The notes: generated from the sequence alone by a model not told the origin. A stretch of 64,000 bases of DNA from Bacteroidota bacterium (GCA_016707685.1 JADJHE010000004.1:189352-253351), one strand, 5' to 3'; shown: positions 1 to 9,206, numbered from the stretch's first letter. Numbers and translations are program-made.

Positions 1-602
1 TCTAAATTATTTACAAACTTTACTTCAGAATTTACATTTCCATTTTTATAAAATGTTTTCTGAACACCTTCCAAATTACCATTTACGTAATTATACAATA
101 CACTCACCGAACCTTCTTGGTAATACCATTTTGTGATTCCATCGCGTAGATCGTTCTTAAAATAACCTTCCTCCTGCAATGTTCCTTCGGTATAATATAT
201 TTTTTTAGCTCCATTAACTTTTCCCATTTTATAGTCGATTTTACTTTTTAATCTACCACCCGAGCTATAAGTCGTACTTGTACCATTTAACGTATCATTA
301 GTATAGTTATCCGACTGATAATAAAAACCAGTTTTATCAATCAATACTGAAATCCCGTTCTTTTTTCCATTCTTATACTCTTCTATATTGCTGATAATAC
401 CATTTGAATAATAACCCATCCAAGTGCCAGTTTTTAGGCCTTTTTCATAATTGCCATACCAATCTGTTTGAGGTGTTTTTTCTTTCCAAAAACCTGTTTT
501 GGCACCAGTAGCATCCACCTTATTTGTATCAGCAATAGTATTTACAGCATAAAAACTAATTGTAGAGAAACAAAACATTACAAGTAAAATAATTTTTTTC
601 AT
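1..602 (-). CDS. MORN-repeat (YwqK-like) secreted protein, partial
   Basis: The reading frame is open from the ATG at 602 to the window edge (about 200 residues seen; the C-terminus lies outside). It begins with a signal peptide (MKKIILLVMFCFSTISFYA). After that come repeated units of about 20-23 residues such as GNYEKGLKTGTWMGYYSNG, YKNGKKNGISVLID and YFKNDLRDGITKWYYQEG. This is the pattern of MORN/YwqK repeat proteins, which are common as exported proteins in Bacteroidota. Such repeats form extended beta-hairpin arrays; no enzymatic role can be assigned. The start is supported by the signal peptide and an A-rich leader. Family assignment is good, the function is unknown. Confidence 0.8.
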   Translation of the reverse strand, partial: MKKIILLVMFCFSTISFYAVNTIADTNKVDATGAKTGFWKEKTPQTDWYGNYEKGLKTGTWMGYYSNGIISNIEEYKNGKKNGISVLIDKTGFYYQSDNYTNDTLNGTSTTYSSGGRLKSKIDYKMGKVNGAKKIYYTEGTLQEEGYFKNDLRDGITKWYYQEGSVSVLYNYVNGNLEGVQKTFYKNGNVNSEVKFVNNL

Positions 603-652
603 AGCTCATTTATCAGTTTAAGTAAAACATAATTTTATTTGTAAACACAAAA

Positions 653-1705
653 TTACAACCATTTTTTATTTCTAAAATAAATGAGTAAAGAAATTATCAC
701 CGTAATCATTACACCCCAGGTGAGCGGATAACCCCAATGAGAATGCAATTCAGGCATAAAATCAAAGTTCATTCCATACACCCCAGCAATAAATGTAACA
801 GGGACAAAAATGGTGGTGATGATTGTTAGCACTTTCATCACTTCATTCATTTTGTTGCTAACACTCGACAAATAAATATCCATCATACCGGATAATAAAT
901 CACGATAAGTTTCAACAGTATCAATTACACGAATAGAATGATCGTGAACATCACGCAAATAAATATCTGTGGTAGGCTTTATTAATTCTGTTTCACTACG
1001 TTCCATGTTATTTACTAATTCACGCATTGGCCAAACTGCTTTACGGATATAAATCATCTCGCGTTTTAAATGATGTAGCTTTTGAAGTGTGGCACGTGAT
1101 GGTTCATTCATCAATTCTTCTTCCAACAACTCAATTCGATCGCCTATTTTTTCGAGAATTGTAAAATAAAAATCGACAACAGCATCCATTAAAGCATAAG
1201 ATAAATAATCGGCACCCATCTTACGGATACGGCCTTTACCTTGTCTCAAACGATTTCTGATATAATCAAATGCATCTCCTCCTTCTACTTCCTGAAATGA
1301 AATTACCAATCCATCCATCAACACTACTGCTAATTGCTCTGAATGAATCACGTCATCCTTATGTGTAATCATTTTCATGATGGACACAACATAATTATCA
1401 TAATCCTCAAACTTAGCTCGCTGATTAGGATTTACAATATCTTCTAATGTAAGAGGATGAATATTAAAACGTTTTCCAATCGCTTCAATTAATTCTACAT
1501 TGTGAATCCCATCCACATTAATCCATTTTACCATGCCTGTTTCAACATGGTTCATGCATTCGGATAAATCATAGAAATCTTTCTCTATAAATTCAGTTTC
1601 ATTGTATTCAATTAGTGAAATTCGAACTTTTTGAGTGCGTTGTTCGCCTGAATAAACAATGGTTCCAGGAGGGGCTCCTACTTTATGATTCTTTTTTTTT
1701 GTCAT
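653..1705 (-). CDS. corA: Magnesium/cobalt transporter CorA
   Basis: The 350-residue protein has the CorA layout: a long soluble N-terminal domain (about 1-285) with coiled helices, then two C-terminal membrane segments. The first membrane helix ends in the hallmark YGMNF motif (GMN, selectivity loop), followed by an acidic/aromatic loop (MPELHSHWGYPL) and a second helix ending in a basic tail. CorA pentamers move Mg2+ (also Co2+ or Ni2+) across the inner membrane. Length is normal for the family. The gene ends 15 bases from the next start signal region and lies in the same direction as rsmI. The assignment is secure; the metal preference is inferred from the family. Confidence 0.96.
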   Translation of the reverse strand: MTKKKNHKVGAPPGTIVYSGEQRTQKVRISLIEYNETEFIEKDFYDLSECMNHVETGMVKWINVDGIHNVELIEAIGKRFNIHPLTLEDIVNPNQRAKFEDYDNYVVSIMKMITHKDDVIHSEQLAVVLMDGLVISFQEVEGGDAFDYIRNRLRQGKGRIRKMGADYLSYALMDAVVDFYFTILEKIGDRIELLEEELMNEPSRATLQKLHHLKREMIYIRKAVWPMRELVNNMERSETELIKPTTDIYLRDVHDHSIRVIDTVETYRDLLSGMMDIYLSSVSNKMNEVMKVLTIITTIFVPVTFIAGVYGMNFDFMPELHSHWGYPLTWGVMITVIISLLIYFRNKKWL

Positions 1706-1719
1706 GGTACAAAATCTAA

Positions 1720-2427
1720 TTAATCTTCTTCAGTATCCTCTTCTTGATTTTTCTTTACTTGTTTGTGTCCTTCAACAACAATTACAATTTCACCTTTTAT
1801 TGTTTTTGATTTAAAATAATCGGCAAGTTCCTTCAAGGTTCCTCGTTTATTTTCTTCAAACATTTTTGTTAATTCACGAGATACAGATGCTCTTCTATCT
1901 GCACCCCAAAATTCAATAAATTGCTCCAAGGCTTTTACCAGTCGATGAGGCGATTCGTAAAAAACCATGGTGCGATGCTCGTTAATTAATGATTTAATTT
2001 TTGTTTGACGACCTTTCTTTTGAGGCAAAAAACCTTCAAAACAAAAAGTATCGCAAGGCAAGCCTGAATTTACCAATGCAGGAACAAAGGCTGTCGGTCC
2101 TGGCAAACACTCTACTTCTATTCCATTAGCAATGCACTCACGCACCAATAAAAAGCCAGGATCAGAAATCCCTGGTGTACCAGCATCCGTTATTAATGCT
2201 ATTTTTTCACCATTAGCAATTCGTTCTGCAATCATTGCTACTGTTTTATGTTCATTGTGCTGATGATGTGCATACAAGCGTTTTTCTATTCCTAAATGTT
2301 TCATTAGGTTTCCACTTGTACGTGTATCTTCTGCTAAAATAACATCTACTTCTTTAAGAATACGTATTGCTCGAAGCGTAATGTCTTCAAGATTTCCAAT
2401 AGGTGTAGGGACAATAAATAGTTTCAA
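1720..2427 (-). CDS. rsmI: 16S rRNA 2'-O-ribose C1402 methyltransferase RsmI
   Basis: This is an SAM-dependent tetrapyrrole-methylase-fold enzyme that methylates C1402 of 16S rRNA. Seen: LFIVPTPIGNLEDITLRA at the N-terminus, AEDTRTSG, ITDAGTPGISDPG and CLPGPTAFVPAL, all diagnostic of RsmI. No ATG fits the family start. I chose the TTG at 2427 (LKLFIVPTPIGN), where family members normally begin, giving 235 residues. The open frame runs further to another TTG at 2499, but those 24 codons lie in a degenerate copy of the palindromic repeat that also surrounds the neighbouring DUF559 gene. They are therefore more likely repeat-derived leader than protein. Confidence 0.93.
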   Translation of the reverse strand: MKLFIVPTPIGNLEDITLRAIRILKEVDVILAEDTRTSGNLMKHLGIEKRLYAHHQHNEHKTVAMIAERIANGEKIALITDAGTPGISDPGFLLVRECIANGIEVECLPGPTAFVPALVNSGLPCDTFCFEGFLPQKKGRQTKIKSLINEHRTMVFYESPHRLVKALEQFIEFWGADRRASVSRELTKMFEENKRGTLKELADYFKSKTIKGEIVIVVEGHKQVKKNQEEDTEED

Positions 2428-2452
2428 GTTTTTATAGTTTAATTTTTTAGTA

Positions 2453-2690
2453 TTTCCCGTTTTAAAAGGGATTGGGTAGATTCGTTTTTTTTCAATCAAT
2501 ACTTAATAAAATATCTATTGACTTTTATATTCAATTATTACATTAATCAACTCCCCCTTTTAAAGGGGGTAAGGGGGATTCGTTCACTCTTCATTCAATT
2601 CTCTAAGAAAATATACATTGCCATTAATATTCAATTATTAGGTTTATCAACTCCCCCTTTTAAAGGGGGTTAGGGGGATTCGTTTTTTCT
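2453..2690. repeat. Left palindromic repeat array (three ~99-bp units)
   Basis: Three units spaced 98-100 bases apart each contain an AT-rich part (TTCAATTATT), a C/G palindrome (CCCCCTTTTAAAGGGGG) and an end ATTCGTT, whose copies start at 2480, 2578 and 2678. The unit at about 2453-2499 is degenerate and lies in the 5' extension of rsmI. The other two are nearly identical (palindromes at about 2553-2569 and 2653-2669). The last unit supplies the final codons and stop of the DUF559 gene. Copies in opposite orientation lie on the other side of that gene. Confidence 0.9.
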
Positions 2691-3040
2691 TCAATCCAAA
2701 TTTGCAAAGCCCTAATTACATTATTCATATCTTTTTTTACTTGTAAATCTGCGAAATGCAAAACAGATAACCCCATTTGTTCTAACTCTGAATCTCTTTT
2801 TTTATCGTATTCATGTTTATTGTCATGACTTCTTCCATCAACTTCAATTACCAAATTTAATGGTTTGCAATAAAAATCAACAATATAATTCCCTAAAGGT
2901 TTCTGACGATTAAATTTATATCCCATCATTTTCCCTGCTCTTAACTCTTGCCACAATAACACTTCTGATAACGTTGAACTATTTCTTAATGAGCGAGCGT
3001 TTTGTTTAAGGTTTTTATTATATTCTATATAAGGTTTCAT
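2660..3040 (-). CDS. DUF559 (Vsr-like) nuclease nested in repeats
   Basis: A 126-residue stand-alone DUF559 protein of the PD-(D/E)XK/very-short-patch-repair-like fold. Visible motifs: TLSEVLLW (23-30), FNRQ (43-46), D55 in IVDFYC, E66 in IEVDG and H72. These match the conserved metal-binding acids of the family, so it is probably a nuclease, though the substrate is unknown. The last residues (TNPPNPL) and the TAA stop are encoded inside the palindromic repeat unit at 2651-2684. An inverted copy of the same repeat begins 6 bases upstream of the start codon. The gene thus sits between inverted repeats like a small mobile cassette. No transposase is present. Confidence 0.88.
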   Translation of the reverse strand: MKPYIEYNKNLKQNARSLRNSSTLSEVLLWQELRAGKMMGYKFNRQKPLGNYIVDFYCKPLNLVIEVDGRSHDNKHEYDKKRDSELEQMGLSVLHFADLQVKKDMNNVIRALQIWIEEKTNPPNPL

Positions 3041-3045
3041 TTTTT

Positions 3046-3215
3046 AATCCCCCCGCCCCCCTTTAAAAGGGGGAGTTTGATAAATTTATTATTAAAATTT
3101 GCTTCCACAATTAAAATCAACTTCCTTTAAAAGGAGGAGTTTGATAAATCTATTATTAAAATTTACTTCCACAATTAAAATCAACATCCTTTAAACAGGG
3201 AGTTTAATAAAACTA
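3046..3215. repeat. Right palindromic repeat array, inverted relative to left array
   Basis: It starts with the C/G palindrome in reverse orientation (about 3047-3074), followed by AGTTTGATAAA. Two shorter and more degenerate units follow at about 3116-3150 and 3178-3215. They share the spacer TTATTAAAATTT and CTTCCACAATTAAAATCAAC, and the palindrome decays from CCTTTAAAAGG to CCTTTAAACAGG. The array fills the interval between the DUF559 gene and the M28 peptidase gene. No gene is visible in it. Confidence 0.88.
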
Positions 3216-3258
3216 TCATTAAAAATTGTTATTCTTTAAAAAAGCGAAATTCGTGTTT

Positions 3259-4563
3259 CTACTCTTGTAAGTAGTTTCCAAATTGAGTAATCAATTTAAA
3301 CAGATTTTCAAATTCATTCAAAGGTAATGTTTCTGGTCGGTCGTAAATATCGTGATACGCTTTAATTCCACCCATGGTATAAATAAAAAATGCCTTTACT
3401 CCTTTCTCTGAAAAATGATAGTGGTCGCTATTGGCTGCCTTCCCTCTGCTTTTAACATCTTTGATGTATTTATTATCCAAATTAATCTGTTTTAATTTAT
3501 CGAATTCTGTTTTAAAAACAGAGCCATTTACAACAGTGATTCCTTCCTCCCCTGTTCCCATAATGTCCATATTAAAAACAAATTTTATTTTAGTTAAAGG
3601 AAATAATGGATTTTTTGTAAAATAATCTGAACCAAGCAATCCTACTTCCTCTCCAGCAAAAGCAATAAATGCAATGGAATACTTGGGCTTATTCTCTGGC
3701 AAGGAATAGTACTTAGCTAAATTCAACAACATTGCACAACCACTTGCATTATCATTTGCACCAGGAAAATAGACTTTTGAGCCCATTTGTCCGAGGTGAT
3801 CATAATGCGCAGAAAAAACAATAAATGAATCGGGATAAACAGCACCAGGTATATAACCAATTACATTTTGCGATTCGTAGTTTGGAATAAATTTATTTGT
3901 TAAGTGCAAATCGGCATAACTCTTTTTGAATACCTTTTGAATATTTATACTATCGGGAACCAACAATTGAACAGAAGGAAATCCGTCCACTTTTTGAGAG
4001 CAGGTATGTGTTAATTTTGTTCTCTTCAAAAAAATCAATCCTCTAAAGTTCTTTTTTCTATTGGTAAACAAGGTAACGATTTCGGCATCCGAAACTTTTT
4101 TTAAATCAACTGCCACAAAACAATAAACACTTACTTTTTTTAAGAATGATTGTAATTTTTTAGGGTTAAAAAAAATAGCGCTATCCAACAATAGAACTTT
4201 ACTCATTGGTGCTCGAAGCTCCGAAGAGCAAGACGAAGAGGAAACAATGTAATCTTTTCCAAGAATTAATTCTCTTTTAAAAGCAGTACAATTGAAAGAA
4301 AAAACAAATGGAATTGTATTTATCGGAAAAGCAAATTTCTGATAATAATCTTCCTGAAAGGATTTTAACCCGATTTTTGGGAATTCGGTTTTCAAATAAT
4401 TTGCGGCTATTTTATCGCCATCATTCACATAACCACGACCATGCATACTTTCGGAGGCCATTGTATCAACAATTTGACGGGCATATTGAAAGACAGAGCC
4501 TTGTGAAAAAGCAAAAGCAGATAAATAAAAAAAGGATAGAACTAAAAATTGTCTTTTACACAT
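3259..4563 (-). CDS. Secreted M28 family zinc peptidase
   Basis: A 434-residue exported aminopeptidase-like protein. It has an N-terminal signal peptide (about 1-20, ending AFAFSQ) and a C-terminal M28 catalytic domain. The zinc ligands and catalytic acids are visible: H in FSAHYDHLG, D in GANDNASG, EE in AFAGEEVGLLG, D in FNMDIMG and H in YHDIYDRPE. The middle part (about 90-230) corresponds to the PA-like insertion common in Bacteroidota members. It probably trims peptides in the periplasm or outside the cell. The substrate specificity is unknown. It is separated from the DUF559 cassette by the repeat array. Confidence 0.93.
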   Translation of the reverse strand: MCKRQFLVLSFFYLSAFAFSQGSVFQYARQIVDTMASESMHGRGYVNDGDKIAANYLKTEFPKIGLKSFQEDYYQKFAFPINTIPFVFSFNCTAFKRELILGKDYIVSSSSCSSELRAPMSKVLLLDSAIFFNPKKLQSFLKKVSVYCFVAVDLKKVSDAEIVTLFTNRKKNFRGLIFLKRTKLTHTCSQKVDGFPSVQLLVPDSINIQKVFKKSYADLHLTNKFIPNYESQNVIGYIPGAVYPDSFIVFSAHYDHLGQMGSKVYFPGANDNASGCAMLLNLAKYYSLPENKPKYSIAFIAFAGEEVGLLGSDYFTKNPLFPLTKIKFVFNMDIMGTGEEGITVVNGSVFKTEFDKLKQINLDNKYIKDVKSRGKAANSDHYHFSEKGVKAFFIYTMGGIKAYHDIYDRPETLPLNEFENLFKLITQFGNYLQE

Positions 4564-4587
4564 CGTACTTTTTTATAAGCCAAAAAA

Positions 4588-5283
4588 TTAGGAATATCTT
4601 CGCTCCACCAATTCCAACAATCGTTTTACCGTATCGTTTTCTAAATCCCAAGTATAAAGTTTTTGAAGGCTATGAAAATAAATCATTGCCGAATCAATAT
4701 TTTCAGAAGAATTTAATTGTTGAATCCCAATTTCATACTCCTGCATATTCCCTTGAAATAAATCGTTTGCAAATTGAAAACGATCATTTATCCCTATCGC
4801 TGCTTTGATATCCGAAATGGCAGGCTTTTGAATATTTAAAACCGGTTTTGGTTTTTCTACAACTGGAGGCACAGCCACAGGCGTTTTTTCTGCAACTAGT
4901 GGTGTTTCTATGACAGGAAGAACTTCCGCAATTTTTTCCGGAACAATTTCTTGAGCTTTCTCTTCTATTATTTCTGGTACAATCACTTTCTCTTCCACTT
5001 TCGGCTCTTCCTTAACCTTATCCTTAGCTTTTGAAATTTCCGATATAATTCGCTCCTCAATGTTTATTTTGGGTTCAATCAATTTAGCAATTTCAATTTC
5101 AATTGATTTTTGAGAATTTAAATAATTAAAAACAATTGATTTCTCATACAAAGAAGCAATCTTTTTAAGGATTAATTCAAGCTCCAACTGCGGAATATGC
5201 TTTTTATCTCCAATATCATCGGAGTGTTCTTTAATGCTGTTTATTAGCTCTGCAATTTCTTTTCGAATCTGATTCTTATCCAT
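4588..5283 (-). CDS. Conserved hypothetical protein, Bacteroidota type
   Basis: A 231-residue protein with no signal peptide. It has three parts: a helical N-terminus (about 1-75), a low-complexity Val/Pro/Glu-rich linker (about 90-150), and a compact C-terminal helical domain (about 155-231). The C-terminal domain contains INDRFQFANDLFQGNMQEYE, a motif I associate with conserved hypothetical proteins of Bacteroidota. No catalytic residues stand out; it looks like a cytoplasmic scaffold or adaptor. It is 24 bases from the M28 gene on the same strand and divergent from tdk. No function can be assigned. Confidence 0.75.
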   Translation of the reverse strand: MDKNQIRKEIAELINSIKEHSDDIGDKKHIPQLELELILKKIASLYEKSIVFNYLNSQKSIEIEIAKLIEPKINIEERIISEISKAKDKVKEEPKVEEKVIVPEIIEEKAQEIVPEKIAEVLPVIETPLVAEKTPVAVPPVVEKPKPVLNIQKPAISDIKAAIGINDRFQFANDLFQGNMQEYEIGIQQLNSSENIDSAMIYFHSLQKLYTWDLENDTVKRLLELVERRYS

Positions 5284-5328
5284 TTAAATTTTATTTAGTC
5301 AAATTGAACTAAAACAACGCTTTTTTCT

Positions 5329-5336
5329 TAGTTTTG
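5329..5336 (+). promoter_or_regulatory. Promoter -7 box of tdk-murF/alr
   Basis: TAGTTTTG matches the Bacteroidota -7 consensus TAnnTTTG. A TTG at 5304-5306 is a plausible -33 element. It is 53 bases before the tdk start and drives the tdk-murF/alr pair. Confidence 0.6.
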
Positions 5337-5388
5337 TTATTCTATAAAGCACGTATAAAAATACATTAATTTTTTCAGTTTATAAAAA

Positions 5389-5964
5389 ATGTTTCTCGAA
5401 AACACCATACATCCCCATAAACGCAAAGGCTCCATTGAAGTTGTTTGTGGCTCGATGTTTTCGGGGAAAACCGAAGAATTAATCAGAAGGATGAAAAGGG
5501 CTCAGTTTGCAAAGCAAACGGTTGAAATTTTCAAACCTGCTGTGGATACACGTTATGATGATGTAAAAGTGGTTTCCCACGATAGCAATTCCATCCATTC
5601 AACGCCTGTTCCATCTTCTTCCAATATTTTACTTTTAGCAGCCGGAGTAGATGTGGTAGGCATTGATGAAGCACAATTTTTCGATATGGGCTTGATTGAT
5701 GTTTGCAACCAATTGGCAAACAGCGGAACACGCGTAATTGTTGCCGGCCTAGACATGGATTATTTAGGAAAGCCTTTTGGGCCCATGCCTGCATTACTAG
5801 CGATAGCAGAATATGTTACCAAAGTACATGCTATCTGCATGCGTTGTGGTAACTTAGCCAATCATTCGCACCGTATGACTGCCGAAGAACAATTAGTTTT
5901 ACTGGGCGAAACAAACAATTATGAGCCTTTGTGCAGAGATTGTTTTGTAGAAGCAAAAAAATAA
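5389..5964 (+). CDS. tdk: Thymidine kinase
   Basis: A 191-residue type II thymidine kinase that salvages thymidine to dTMP. Seen: the P-loop [14 protein letters not shown] (about 21-34), the Walker B-like [11 protein letters not shown], the lasso region, and zinc-binding cysteines (CMRCGN and CRDCF near the C-terminus). Length is normal. It is followed after 2 bases by the murF-alr gene, so the two are probably cotranscribed from the TAGTTTTG promoter upstream. Confidence 0.97.
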   Translation: MFLENTIHPHKRKGSIEVVCGSMFSGKTEELIRRMKRAQFAKQTVEIFKPAVDTRYDDVKVVSHDSNSIHSTPVPSSSNILLLAAGVDVVGIDEAQFFDMGLIDVCNQLANSGTRVIVAGLDMDYLGKPFGPMPALLAIAEYVTKVHAICMRCGNLANHSHRMTAEEQLVLLGETNNYEPLCRDCFVEAKK

Positions 5965-5966
5965 AC

Positions 5967-8450
5967 ATGAACTATACCATCTCCAACATAGCTTCCATTA
6001 CTGCAGGAAAAATTCATGGCACTGGTGATGCTTCTAACATCATAAAAAATTTATTAATTGATAGTCGTAAACTTTCGAATGCAGAAACATCCTTGTTTTT
6101 TGCGATTAAAGGCGACCGACACGATGGACATTCCTATATTCAAGAACTTTTCGAAAAAGGAGTTCATCATTTTGTAGTATCCAAATTACCCGAAAATAGT
6201 CAACATTACACTGGCGCAAATTTTATTCTTGTTGCCGATACCTTGATTGCATTACAAGTGTTATGTGCAAATCACCGCAAACAATTTCATGTTCCTGTAA
6301 TTGGAATAACTGGAAGCAATGGCAAAACCATCGTAAAAGAATGGTTGTACCAATTGATGCGTGAGGATAAAAACATTGTTCGCAGTCCAAAAAGTTTTAA
6401 TTCGCAAGTGGGTGTACCGCTTTCGGTTTGGCAACTTACCGAAGAACATACTATTGGAATATTTGAAGCAGGAATTTCCATGCCCAACGAAATGAAAGCC
6501 CTGGAAGCAATCATTCAGCCAACAATTGGACTTATTACCAATATTGGTCAGGCACACGATGAAAATTTCGAAAATCAGAATCAGAAGGTAAAGGAAAAAT
6601 TAAAATTGTTTTCGAATGCCGAAGCGCTCATCTATTGCAAAGATTACCTTTCTGTTCACAATCATATCATTGAAGATAAATCATTCCAAGAAGTAAAACT
6701 CTTTACGTGGTCGAAAAAGACACGAGCAGATTTATTGATTGGCCGCATTACCAAAAATGATAATGATTGTGAAATACAAGGCATTTTCAAAAATGATTTT
6801 ATTCGTATCAACATTCCACTTACCGATGAAGCAAGCATAGAAAATGCTATTCATTGTTGGGCAATGATGTTGTATTTGGGCTACGAAAATGCGGTGATTG
6901 CGGAACGCATGAAGTTTTTGAGTCCTGTGGCTATGCGACTTGAACTAAAGGAAGGAATCAATAATTGCTCCATCATTAATGATAGTTACAATTCTGATTT
7001 AGGGTCATTGGGAATTGCATTGGATTTTTTAAATCAGCAAAAACAGCATCCAAAGAAAACATTGGTGCTTTCAGATATTTTACAAAGTGGACGGAATGAA
7101 GAAACACTCTACAAGGAAGTAGCAGAGCTCATTCACAAAAAAGGAATTTCACGATTGATAGGCATTGGCGAAGCTATTTCTAGTCAAGCGCACCAATTCA
7201 ACATTGAAAAAGTATTTTATAAATCCACCAACGATTTTTTACAAAACTATACCAATTCTTTTTTCAGAGATGAAACCATACTTCTGAAAGGTGCGCGTGC
7301 ATTTGGTTTTGAGGCTATTAGTAAAGTTATTCAGCAAAAAGCACATGAAACGGTTTTAGAAATAAACTTAAATTCAATCGTTCACAATCTAAATTATTTT
7401 CGCTCCAAAATAAAAGCCGACACCAAAATTATGGCAATGGTGAAAGCATTTTCGTATGGAAGTGGAAGTTTTGAAATTGCGAATATTTTACAATTTCACC
7501 GCGTTGATTATTTGGCGGTTGCTTATGCCGATGAAGGAATAGAGCTTCGCAAAGCGGGAATTACCATGCCGATTATGGTGATGAACCCCGAAGAGCAAAG
7601 CTATGATGCCATGATTCAATACAATTTAGAGCCTGAAATTTATAGCTTTAGAGTATTGAATTTATTTGAAGAAACATTAAAGCGTAGCGATAGAACCAAC
7701 CATCAACCCATTGCAATCCATATTAAATTAGATACTGGAATGCATCGTTTGGGTTTTGAAGAAGCGGATATCAATGAGTTAATTGTTCGTATTCAAAACA
7801 ATAAACACCTAACTATAAAATCAATTTTTTCGCATTTAGCAGCAAGTGATGAATCGGAGCATGATGATTTTACTTGGTTACAGATAAAAAAATTCAATGC
7901 CATGAGTGAGCAAATAAAATCACATTTTGCTTACCCAATTATTAAACACATATTAAACTCTGCAGGCATTTCACGTTTCCCCGATGCACAATTTGAAATG
8001 GTACGTTTAGGAATTGGCTTGTATGGCATTGGTGCAAATGCAACTGAGCAGGCACAATTGCAAAACGTGAGCACCTTAAAAACAAGCATTTCCCAAATAA
8101 AAAACATTACAGCCAACGAGACCATTGGCTACAGCAGAAAAGGACTTGCCAAGCGCGATATGCAAATTGCAACCGTACCCATTGGTTATGCCGATGGCTT
8201 GAGCAGAAAGCTAAGCAATGGAAAAGGGAAAATGATGGTGAAAGGCCAAGCAGCACCAATCGTTGGAAATGTATGTATGGATATGTGCATGATTGACATT
8301 ACAGATATCAAAGCAAATGAAAACGATGAAGTAATTGTGTTTGGGGATGCGCTGCCAATTACAGCTGTTGCAAACGATGTAGGAACCATTGCTTACGAAG
8401 TACTGACTAATGTATCTAGAAGAGTAAAAAGAGTTTATTATCAGGAATAA
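5967..8450 (+). CDS. Bifunctional MurF ligase / alanine racemase
   Basis: An 827-residue fusion that makes D-alanine and loads the D-Ala-D-Ala dipeptide on the peptidoglycan precursor. The N-terminal half (about 1-450) is MurF-like, with the P-loop GITGSNGKT and the ligase domain segment NDSYNSDLGS. The C-terminal half is alanine racemase: MVKAFSYGSG carries the PLP lysine, TIGYSRKG the catalytic tyrosine, and GNVCMDMCMIDIT the dimer-loop signature. The fusion is a known Bacteroidota arrangement. I start it at the ATG at 5967, two bases after the tdk stop; an upstream ATG at 5931 lies inside tdk and adds unrelated residues. Confidence 0.95.
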   Translation: MNYTISNIASITAGKIHGTGDASNIIKNLLIDSRKLSNAETSLFFAIKGDRHDGHSYIQELFEKGVHHFVVSKLPENSQHYTGANFILVADTLIALQVLCANHRKQFHVPVIGITGSNGKTIVKEWLYQLMREDKNIVRSPKSFNSQVGVPLSVWQLTEEHTIGIFEAGISMPNEMKALEAIIQPTIGLITNIGQAHDENFENQNQKVKEKLKLFSNAEALIYCKDYLSVHNHIIEDKSFQEVKLFTWSKKTRADLLIGRITKNDNDCEIQGIFKNDFIRINIPLTDEASIENAIHCWAMMLYLGYENAVIAERMKFLSPVAMRLELKEGINNCSIINDSYNSDLGSLGIALDFLNQQKQHPKKTLVLSDILQSGRNEETLYKEVAELIHKKGISRLIGIGEAISSQAHQFNIEKVFYKSTNDFLQNYTNSFFRDETILLKGARAFGFEAISKVIQQKAHETVLEINLNSIVHNLNYFRSKIKADTKIMAMVKAFSYGSGSFEIANILQFHRVDYLAVAYADEGIELRKAGITMPIMVMNPEEQSYDAMIQYNLEPEIYSFRVLNLFEETLKRSDRTNHQPIAIHIKLDTGMHRLGFEEADINELIVRIQNNKHLTIKSIFSHLAASDESEHDDFTWLQIKKFNAMSEQIKSHFAYPIIKHILNSAGISRFPDAQFEMVRLGIGLYGIGANATEQAQLQNVSTLKTSISQIKNITANETIGYSRKGLAKRDMQIATVPIGYADGLSRKLSNGKGKMMVKGQAAPIVGNVCMDMCMIDITDIKANENDEVIVFGDALPITAVANDVGTIAYEVLTNVSRRVKRVYYQE

Positions 8451-8477
8451 AAAGATTGCTGGATGCTATAAATTATT

Positions 8478-9200
8478 CTACCTATAATCAGTTTTATTAT
8501 ACCTGTTTCCTAAAGTAAAACCAAAATACCACCAAAAATCAGGCGCCCAAGTGTTTTCATTAATTTTATACAATCGATAATAATCTGATATTATTGTCGA
8601 CTCCGAATTCATAATGTTTTTCTTGCAGTAAACGCCCAAACGATGCCCCATAACAACACGTTTTTTTTTATCCAAAAAATATTGATAACCAACCACAGGT
8701 GCTAAACCAAAAATAAAAACAGTAAATTTTGAATTAACGGGCTCTTTGTATGGTATTTGTCCATTATATATTATACCCTCATACTGAAAAGACTGCTGAA
8801 CTTCACCAACAGCAAAACCGCCTAACAATGAAACACCTAAAAAGAACCCTCGTGGATAAAACTTTTTTTTGTTTAAATACCACTTAAAATCTCCGACAAA
8901 ATTAATTTCATTTGAATATGCATCAGCAGTAGTTGAAAATCCTGTTGTAGATGAAAATATTCTACTATTAATATTTATAAGGTTTAAACTTGAATTAAAT
9001 GTGATTCTTTTAGAGTAAATATACTCTGCTGAAAATGTTAAAATTTTTGAATTCTTAATTTTAAAAGTAGCGATATTAAAAACAGGAGCTAAAATCCTAC
9101 TAGAAAACACCATTTTTTTGGGCACAAACAAACTATCTGAAACATTTGAAACCAATGAACAGTGGATGAAAATAAAAAATATGGCAATTAATTTTTTCAA
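8478..9200 (-). CDS. Exported hypothetical protein, probable outer-membrane beta-barrel
   Basis: A 240-residue protein with a signal peptide (MKKLIAIFFIFIHCSLVS). The body is rich in alternating polar/aromatic stretches ending in aromatic residues, as in small outer-membrane barrels (e.g. KWYLNKKKFYPRGFFLGVSL, TVFIFGLAPVVGYQYFL and a C-terminal WWYFGFTLGNRY). I do not recognise a family beyond this. It starts 6 bases after the lipoprotein gene on the same strand, so the two are probably one transcription unit. The function is unknown. Confidence 0.7.
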   Translation of the reverse strand: MKKLIAIFFIFIHCSLVSNVSDSLFVPKKMVFSSRILAPVFNIATFKIKNSKILTFSAEYIYSKRITFNSSLNLININSRIFSSTTGFSTTADAYSNEINFVGDFKWYLNKKKFYPRGFFLGVSLLGGFAVGEVQQSFQYEGIIYNGQIPYKEPVNSKFTVFIFGLAPVVGYQYFLDKKKRVVMGHRLGVYCKKNIMNSESTIISDYYRLYKINENTWAPDFWWYFGFTLGNRYNKTDYR

Positions 9201-9206
9201 TTTAAT

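Noticed and set aside
2453..3215. An insertion sequence with transposase
   Set aside because: The only gene is a DUF559 protein; no transposase motifs and no clear target duplication can be seen.
5931..5966. Longer N-terminus for murF-alr overlapping tdk
   Set aside because: The extra 12 residues are unlike MurF and the ATG at 5967 directly follows the tdk stop.
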